A DNA stretch of 9,565 nucleotides, from assembly GCA_051006515.1 (NCBI GenBank), contig JBPCTD010000018.1:1-9565 (forward strand), read 5' to 3'. Of this stretch, positions 5,155 through 9,565 are shown piece after piece (within the stretch, counting starts at the first letter, position 1; the number at the start of each line of letters is the position of its first letter). The notes beneath the pieces were generated by a model. That model saw only the letters and a program-made list of their open reading frames with translations, was not told the DNA's origin and did no database searches. Position numbers and translations under genes: made by a program. Source of the DNA: ZLKRG08 sp051006515 (lineage in GTDB: Bacteria > Actinomycetota > Actinomycetes > Nanopelagicales > Nanopelagicaceae).

Positions 5155-7496
5155 TGAAGTAATTCGTAATTTGGATTAAGGATTGTTAGAAGTCCATCTA
5201 CTTCGCCGACCATACCTTCGGCTCGAAGCTGTGCGCCTACATCTAAACCGGCTAATGAACGACGACCTAAGAATTGCAAAGTAATTCCGCCAGTTTCATC
5301 CCACATCTCAACTTCTAACATTGGGGCTTTACTTGTAGGTGAGGTGCGAATCGCAGTTACTCGTCCTTGAACATGTGCACGCTTACGCCAAATTACTTCA
5401 CCAATTTTTATTACCTTTTCAGAGTAATGGCTAACTGGTTCTAGATTTGTAGGTGGCACCATTCGCTTACTTGGCGCTGCAACAGTTGTTGCAGGAACTT
5501 TTGGTTTCTCTTCGTGAGCCCCGTGAAGATTTAATGGACCTTCATCTAAGAGCTTTGCTACATCAAACGGAATAATCGTGGCAACGACTCGAGGCAGTTG
5601 CGAAATTGGGCTAGCAATCTGTTCTGCAGTTTGATCATGCAAATTCTTCCCCAATATTCGGGAGTAAGAACGACGCGGTAACAAAAGCGTTAATTCGTGA
5701 TCGCCGTCAGATGTTGCTCTAATTGCATAATCAAGCGCAGCGTTGGTTAAACGACGATCTGGACAATCAATTAATTCAAGCGAGACATCGCTAAGCGCTG
5801 GGGTATTTTCCCAAGCCTTTTTAATCTCTTCTGCACGACGATCATCGATAACAAAGTGGACTGCGCTTAATGTATGTGGATTTAAACTTCGGGCGTAACG
5901 AACTGCACCAACAGTTGCTAAATCAACGCTGTCAACCAATACCGTTACGTCATGACGAGTAATTGATGTCGCTCTGGAACTTGCTTGCGCTAAAGAGAGA
6001 ACAGCTTGTTCGCGAACATATCTACGATTTAAGCGCAGCAATGAAACTACCAGAATCGGTGCCAGCAAAAGAATAATCCAAGCACCTTGGCTAAATTTCA
6101 CTATTGAGAAAATAATTACTACAACTAAGGAAACTCCACCAGCTAGAGAGTTAATTACAATTTTTAACTTCCACTTATTAGTCTTATTTTGTTTAGCGTG
6201 TTTTGCCATTCCGAATCCAGCCATCGTAAATCCAGTGAAGACTCCAAGTGCATAGAAAGCAACCAAGTGTTCAACAGATGCACCGGTAGCAACAACAAAT
6301 ATTGCCGCACCAACTGCTAAGAAAATGATGCCATTTGAAAAGGCCAATCTGTGTCCGCGCTTGGTTAGCCACTTTGGCAAGAAGCCATCGGTAGCTACGA
6401 AGTTGCAGAGAAGCGGAAAAGCTGAGTAAGTGGTGTTTGCACCTGCAAACAAAATCAAAGTTGTTGCAAACTGAACATATAAGTACCAGAAATTTCCAAA
6501 CGGACCTTCGCCCATTACTGACTTAGCAATCTGTGAAATAACTGTCGGCGAACCTGACTCATATGGCAGTGCGTAAATTTTGTGCGCAAACCATGAGACG
6601 CCTAGCACCAAGGAGCCAAGCAACGTAGACATAATTATTAAGGTGCGTTTAGCATTTTTAGCTTCTGGAACTTGAAATAGGGCAACGCCATCAGAAATAG
6701 CTTCCAAACCGGTTAGCGATGATCCACCATTTGCAAATGCGCGAAGAAGAATAAAAATCGCTGCCGCACTTAAAATACCTTGTTCAGTACCAATCTTGAT
6801 TGCGCCTTCTTGGTTGGTAGATAACTGCTCTAGTGATCCGTTAAATAGTTTGTATAGTCCAACGATAAAGACCACATACATACCAACGATAAATAAATAA
6901 GTTGGCGCAGCAAAAGCTTTTCCAGCCTCTTTAACTCCGCGAAGATTTCCGTAAGTTAAGAAAGCGATTACCAATAGCACCATTTCAATTTTCCACGGCG
7001 CTAAATTGGGAAAGGTAGAAATAATTGCCAAAACTCCAGCTGCAGCCTGCACTGCAAGCGTCACTACATAATCAAGCATTAAAGCAACTGCTGCAATGAT
7101 TGAAGCAGTTGGACCAAAGTTATCTCTTGAGACTATATAAGCTCCGCCAGTTTTGGTGTAAACATCAATCACATTTGTGTATGAAAGCGTGATGATTAAA
7201 AGAATTATCAAAACCACAAAGGTAAGCGGCATCAATAGTGTGAAAGCTGCTAAACCGAATGCTGGTAGTAATGCAACCAAAATCTGCTCAGAACCATATG
7301 CAGAAGAAGAGATGCAATCAGAAGAGAGAATGCCAAGTGCAAAACGCTTCTTTAACCTTTGATGGCTCAAAGTGTGGCGATTTAACGGACCACCTAATAA
7401 GCGCTTTTTGATTTTGTATGAGATTGGATCTTCAAGGTGTGCGTGATCCTGCAATGCGACGGGCGCAGGAGCGCCATCCGTCCAAGATTTAGCCAC
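5151..7496 (-). CDS. APC-family amino-acid permease fused to UspA-like and OB-fold domains
   Basis: A 781-residue inner-membrane protein. Residues about 50-490 are an APC-superfamily permease with some twelve transmembrane helices; helix 1 carries SSDCISSSAYGSEQIL (58-73). A cytoplasmic UspA-like domain follows (about 512-648; HDVTVLVDSVDLATVG and LLLPRRSYSRILG). This plan matches M. tuberculosis Rv2690c, which I recall as about 657 residues. After a Pro/Ala/Lys-rich linker (about 652-691) there is an extra domain at 692-781 with the OB-fold pattern VQGRVTAIR, VEMWDETGGITLQFLGRRSL and LNPNYELLH. This resembles the separate small actinobacterial OB-fold protein (Rv2694c type). The GTG start is fixed by AAGGAG five bases upstream. 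The substrate is unknown. The C-terminus ends in the TTAA shared with tadA. The fusion is an intact frame with no sign of a frameshift. Confidence 0.9.
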   Translation of the reverse strand: MAKSWTDGAPAPVALQDHAHLEDPISYKIKKRLLGGPLNRHTLSHQRLKKRFALGILSSDCISSSAYGSEQILVALLPAFGLAAFTLLMPLTFVVLIILLIITLSYTNVIDVYTKTGGAYIVSRDNFGPTASIIAAVALMLDYVVTLAVQAAAGVLAIISTFPNLAPWKIEMVLLVIAFLTYGNLRGVKEAGKAFAAPTYLFIVGMYVVFIVGLYKLFNGSLEQLSTNQEGAIKIGTEQGILSAAAIFILLRAFANGGSSLTGLEAISDGVALFQVPEAKNAKRTLIIMSTLLGSLVLGVSWFAHKIYALPYESGSPTVISQIAKSVMGEGPFGNFWYLYVQFATTLILFAGANTTYSAFPLLCNFVATDGFLPKWLTKRGHRLAFSNGIIFLAVGAAIFVVATGASVEHLVAFYALGVFTGFTMAGFGMAKHAKQNKTNKWKLKIVINSLAGGVSLVVVIIFSIVKFSQGAWIILLLAPILVVSLLRLNRRYVREQAVLSLAQASSRATSITRHDVTVLVDSVDLATVGAVRYARSLNPHTLSAVHFVIDDRRAEEIKKAWENTPALSDVSLELIDCPDRRLTNAALDYAIRATSDGDHELTLLLPRRSYSRILGKNLHDQTAEQIASPISQLPRVVATIIPFDVAKLLDEGPLNLHGAHEEKPKVPATTVAAPSKRMVPPTNLEPVSHYSEKVIKIGEVIWRKRAHVQGRVTAIRTSPTSKAPMLEVEMWDETGGITLQFLGRRSLAGLDVGAQLRAEGMVGEVDGLLTILNPNYELLH
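5154..5423 (-). other. OB-fold domain segment at the permease C-terminus
   Basis: This codes for residues 692-781 of the permease. It shows a small five-strand beta pattern with alternating hydrophobic residues, a D-E-T-G-G turn, the FLGRRSLAGLDVG loop and the closing NPNYELL. Stand-alone proteins of this pattern in actinobacteria are annotated as OB-fold nucleic-acid-binding proteins, usually near the permease and Trk potassium genes. OB folds bind nucleic acids, nucleotides or proteins; the ligand is not evident here. An in-frame ATG at 5462 (M679) lies just before the domain but has only a weak ribosome-binding sequence. Confidence 0.75.
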
Positions 7497-7501
7497 TAAC
7501 T

Positions 7502-7507
7502 CTCCTT
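7502..7507 (-). promoter_or_regulatory. Ribosome-binding site fixing the GTG start of the permease
   Basis: Read on the minus strand it is AAGGAG, a near-perfect Shine-Dalgarno, five bases before GTG at 7496. It is the reason a GTG rather than an ATG start is accepted. Confidence 0.75.
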
Positions 7508-7569
7508 ATTAACTACCTAATATTCTACTGGCGTTTTCAAGCTTTAACCTCTAAAGGTATGCTCTTTTC
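7508..7569. promoter_or_regulatory. Divergent promoter region of the permease and aldehyde dehydrogenase genes
   Basis: This AT-rich spacer separates two divergent starts and must carry both promoters. Weak -10-like hexamers are TAGAAT on the minus strand (7527-7522) and TATTCT on the plus strand (7521-7526); they overlap each other. Neither has a convincing -35 partner. The aldehyde dehydrogenase has AAAGGT at 7553-7558 as a likely ribosome-binding site, eleven bases before its ATG. Promoter placement is inference. Confidence 0.35.
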
Positions 7570-8988
7570 ATGCGCACAGAGTTATATATCGACGGAAAAT
7601 GGGTAAAGGGAAGTTCAACACTTCCTGTTTATGACCCAGCCGATGGATCAGTGATTGCAGAAGTACAACTTGCAAATGATGAACTTTGTGAAGCAGCAAT
7701 TACCGCAGCGCACAATGCCCAAGCAGAATGGGCAAAAACTGCACCGCGATTTAGAGCAGAGATTTTGCGCAAAGCATATGAATTAATGGTTGCTGAATCA
7801 GAAATCATCGCAACTTTGATTTCTAAAGAAAATGGCAAAGCGATGCCAGATGCTCGTGGTGAAGCCGCATATGCAGCGGAATTTTTCCGTTGGTTCTCTG
7901 AAGAAACTGTGCGAGTAGAAGGCGATTTTCGTAAATCACCAAGTGGTGACAAAAGAATTTTGGTTACACATCAACCAATTGGAGTTTCACTACTAATTAC
8001 ACCTTGGAATTTCCCTGCGGGAATGGCAACTAGAAAAATCGGTCCTGCAGTTGCAGCAGGCTGCACCATGATTTTAAAACCTGCTGGTGAAACCCCACTT
8101 ACTGCTCTTCATATCGTTGACATTATGGAACGCGCAGGGCTACCAAAAGGTGTTTTGAACTTAGTGATGCCAGAAAAAGTTGGGCCACAAATTTCTAAGA
8201 TGCTTCACGATCCAAGAGTTAAAAATCTATCTTTCACAGGATCTACCGAAGTTGGAAAGCTGCTAATCAAAGAGGCTGCAGATCAAGTAATTCGTTGTTC
8301 AATGGAACTTGGCGGCAATGCGCCGGTAATTGTGCTCGATGATGCCAATATCCAAACTGCAGTCTCAGGAATTATCTTGGCGAAGATGCGAAATGGTGGC
8401 GCGGCTTGCACCTCTGCTAATCGTATTTTTGTTCAAAAAGGTATTGCAGAAGAATTCATCGTTGCATTTACCAAAGCAATGGATGCCTTTGTAATGGGCC
8501 GCGGCACTGATGAAGGTGTAACCCTTGGCGCATATGTTTCACTAAAAGAACGCGACAAAATCGCTAGTTTGGTAGATGAAGCAATTAAGAGCGGTGCCTC
8601 AGTGCGCACCGGCGGCAAGAAGCCAGAAGGCGAAGGCGCCTTCTACCCCGCAACTGTTATGACAGTTGATAAGTACAACTCAATTTTGAAACATGAGATT
8701 TTCGGGCCGGTAGCACCGATAGTTATTTTCGATACCGATGAAGAAGGTATTGCACTTGCGAATGACACCGAGTTTGGACTTATTAGTTATGTCTTTAGTG
8801 GTGAACTGGGACGTGCAATTCGCACAGCTGAAGCAATGGAATCAGGAATGGTTGCAATTAATAAAGGTGTAATCAGCGATCCTGCTGCACCATTTGGTGG
8901 TGTTAAGCAATCAGGTCTTGGCCGCGAAGGTGGCTTCGATGGAATTCATGAATTCTTAGAAACCAAATACATCGGTTTTGAACTCTAA
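7570..8988 (+). CDS. gabD: NAD(P)-dependent aldehyde dehydrogenase, succinate-semialdehyde type
   Basis: A cytoplasmic aldehyde dehydrogenase of 472 residues, best matched to succinate-semialdehyde dehydrogenase, which oxidises succinic semialdehyde to succinate and feeds the TCA cycle. The superfamily machinery is complete: oxyanion-site N147 in TPWNFPAG, cofactor-binding K170 in ILKPAGETP, FTGSTEVGK (222-230), general base E246 in MELGGNAP, catalytic C280 in NGGAACTSANR, HEIFGP (375-380) and PFGGVKQSGLGREGG (441-455). The GabD assignment rests on overall resemblance; another small aldehyde is possible because no gabT or other GABA gene is nearby. The start at 7570 has AAAGGT upstream. An earlier ATG at 7559 is in another frame. 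No terminator hairpin is evident after the stop. Confidence 0.9.
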   Translation: MRTELYIDGKWVKGSSTLPVYDPADGSVIAEVQLANDELCEAAITAAHNAQAEWAKTAPRFRAEILRKAYELMVAESEIIATLISKENGKAMPDARGEAAYAAEFFRWFSEETVRVEGDFRKSPSGDKRILVTHQPIGVSLLITPWNFPAGMATRKIGPAVAAGCTMILKPAGETPLTALHIVDIMERAGLPKGVLNLVMPEKVGPQISKMLHDPRVKNLSFTGSTEVGKLLIKEAADQVIRCSMELGGNAPVIVLDDANIQTAVSGIILAKMRNGGAACTSANRIFVQKGIAEEFIVAFTKAMDAFVMGRGTDEGVTLGAYVSLKERDKIASLVDEAIKSGASVRTGGKKPEGEGAFYPATVMTVDKYNSILKHEIFGPVAPIVIFDTDEEGIALANDTEFGLISYVFSGELGRAIRTAEAMESGMVAINKGVISDPAAPFGGVKQSGLGREGGFDGIHEFLETKYIGFEL

Positions 8989-9063
8989 TTAGATTTACTG
9001 AGCGGAGAATGTCCGAGCCAGCGAACAGCATAAATTAGTAATTGGTTCCGTGGAAATTGATGA

Positions 9064-9151
9064 TGGCGGAGGATGAGGGATTTGAACCCTCGATAGGTTT
9101 CCCTATACACGCTTTCCAAGCGTGCGCACTCGGCCGCTATGCGAATCCTCC
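9064..9151 (-). tRNA. tRNA-Ser (anticodon GGA), CCA encoded
   Basis: Read on the minus strand, the acceptor GGAGGAT pairs with ATCCTCC. The D-arm carries GCATAGCGGCCGAGTGC, and the anticodon arm CACGC-TTGGAAA-GCGTG gives anticodon GGA. A long variable arm (ATAGG-GAAA-CCTAT), typical of class II serine tRNAs, follows. The T-arm is GAGGG-TTCAAAT-CCCTC. After discriminator G the bases CCA are encoded in the DNA. It reads UCC and UCU codons. It lies head-to-head with the SRP RNA gene. Confidence 0.97.
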
Positions 9152-9171
9152 AGCGTCGTTTAATCGACAGG

Positions 9172-9200
9172 GTGAATGTTATCGGCGTACAAACTATGAT
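9172..9200 (+). promoter_or_regulatory. Likely promoter of the SRP RNA gene
   Basis: A -10 hexamer TATGAT (9195-9200, five of six consensus bases) lies 17 bases after a weak -35 GTGAAT (9172-9177). The -10 ends eight to nine bases before the first paired base of the SRP RNA at 9209, as expected for transcription starting at 9208/9209. The fit between promoter spacing and RNA end is the main support. Confidence 0.6.
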
Positions 9201-9208
9201 TCCGACCA

Positions 9209-9297
9209 GATCCTCCGCGCGACGTGCATCGCGCTGAACTCCCCCAGGGCAGGAATGCAGCAAGGGTAGGTGTGCTCTGGCGGGTGTGCGGAGGGTC
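9209..9297 (+). ncRNA. ffs: Bacterial small signal recognition particle RNA (4.5S type)
   Basis: The RNA component of SRP, which binds Ffh and targets membrane and secreted proteins to FtsY and the translocon. The ends form a 10-bp closing stem: GATCCTCCGC (9209-9218) pairs with GCGGAGGGTC (9288-9297), with one G-U. The apical part has the diagnostic Ffh-binding core: hairpin GCA-GGAA-TGC with the GGAA tetraloop (9249-9258), followed by AGCAAGG. The remaining GGTGTGCTCTGGCGGGTG matches the usual actinobacterial form. At about 89 nt it is the short type without an Alu domain. The exact ends are inferred from pairing. dnaX lies downstream, a common actinobacterial neighbour. Confidence 0.95.
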
Positions 9298-9324
9298 CTT
9301 CATATAAAAACGACTTATATGAAG
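9298..9324 (+). other. Perfect 10-bp hairpin immediately after the SRP RNA
   Basis: CTTCATATAA (9298-9307) is the exact reverse complement of TTATATGAAG (9315-9324), with the 7-base loop AAACGAC. It abuts the last paired base of the SRP RNA. The stem is AT-rich and no T-tract follows, so it is not a standard intrinsic terminator. It could be a processing or stability element for the SRP RNA 3' end, or an operator ahead of dnaX. Confidence 0.7.
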
Positions 9325-9368
9325 ACAAGTAGTGAGACTCGATTAGCAGATGGAAGTTAGGTAAACAC

Positions 9369-9565
9369 ATGTCACTTGCTTTATATCGCAAGTATCGCCC
9401 ATCTGTATTTGCAGATGTCATTGGTCAAGAACAAGTAACTGAACCGCTAATGAATGCGCTTACAAATGATCGTATTCATCATGCATATTTATTCTCTGGT
9501 CCACGTGGTTGCGGAAAAACTTCTAGCGCTCGCATTATGGCGCGCAGCTTAAATTGCGAAAAAGG
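9369..9565 (+). CDS. dnaX: DNA polymerase III subunit gamma/tau, 5' part (runs off the right edge)
   Basis: This is the N-terminal 65 codons of the clamp-loader ATPase that loads the beta sliding clamp during replication. The start MSLALYRKYRPSVFADVIGQ is a textbook DnaX N-terminus, followed by HHAYLFSGPRGCGKTS with the Walker A motif GPRGCGKT at 44-51. The expected zinc-binding cysteine cluster begins at LNCEK, where the window ends. The ATG at 9369 is preceded by GGAAG and TTAGG at suitable distances. No obvious separate promoter lies between the SRP hairpin and this start, so read-through from the SRP promoter is possible. Whether the gene makes both tau and gamma cannot be judged. Confidence 0.96.
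   Translation, partial: MSLALYRKYRPSVFADVIGQEQVTEPLMNALTNDRIHHAYLFSGPRGCGKTSSARIMARSLNCEK

Larger units (their letters stand above)
8989..9368. other. Protein-free 380-bp stretch holding RNA genes
   Basis: This region holds tRNA-Ser (minus), the SRP RNA with its promoter (plus), a hairpin and the short dnaX leader. Between the dehydrogenase stop and the tRNA 3' end (8989-9063) I see no strong hairpin with a T-tract. In the 57 bp between tRNA and SRP RNA both RNAs must have their promoters, but only the SRP one is recognisable. Open frames here run through the RNA genes and are not believed. Confidence 0.7.

Noticed and set aside
9298..9324. Intrinsic terminator for the SRP RNA
   Set aside because: The stem is AT-rich and is followed by GACAAGTAG, not a T-run; it is kept only as a hairpin of unknown role.
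8985..9421. Open frames of 75-92 codons on both strands near the right end
   Set aside because: They run through the tRNA-Ser, SRP RNA and dnaX start, have no ribosome-binding site of note and no recognisable protein pattern.
1..9565. CRISPR array, prophage, transposon or toxin-antitoxin or defence system
   Set aside because: No regularly spaced repeats, transposase, integrase or paired small toxin-like genes are present; all genes are chromosomal housekeeping or transport types.

Overview
The window looks like core chromosome of a small-genome, AT-rich actinobacterium, most like the freshwater Nanopelagicales (acI / Planktophila-type) group. Three things point there. The gene set is actinobacterial: a tRNA-deaminase-associated protein next to tadA, an Rv2690c-like permease, and tRNA-Ser(GGA) / small SRP RNA / dnaX in a row. 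GC content by eye is near 40%, unusual for Actinobacteria. Packing is extreme: genes touch, overlap or share stop codons. I see no insertion sequence, prophage, CRISPR array or foreign-looking island. The lineage call is inference.

Layout, left to right. The 3' part of an ABC-F ATPase gene (+) is followed after 12 bp by a two-repeat YdcZ/DUF606-type DMT transporter (+). It converges, with a 41-bp overlap, on a three-gene minus-strand operon: upp (uracil phosphoribosyltransferase), then an ACT-domain malic enzyme, then a DedA/VTT membrane protein. These are joined by TGATG and TAATG stop/start overlaps. A short divergent spacer separates upp from a plus-strand pair, a tRNA-adenosine-deaminase-associated protein and tadA. 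tadA converges on a very long APC-family permease gene (-), the two sharing a TTAA double stop. That permease carries a UspA-like cytoplasmic domain and, unusually, a C-terminal OB-fold domain resembling a protein that is normally separate in actinobacteria. Divergent from it is a succinate-semialdehyde-type aldehyde dehydrogenase (+). The last 0.6 kb holds tRNA-Ser(GGA) (-), the 4.5S-type SRP RNA (+), a perfect hairpin, and the first 65 codons of dnaX (+).

Functionally most of this is housekeeping: translation and decoding (ABC-F, tadA, tRNA-Ser), protein targeting (SRP RNA), replication (dnaX), pyrimidine salvage (upp), C4/pyruvate metabolism (malic enzyme, semialdehyde dehydrogenase) and membrane transport or homeostasis (DMT, DedA, APC). 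I did not find a multi-gene system that looks undescribed. The most unusual item is the permease-OB-fold fusion.
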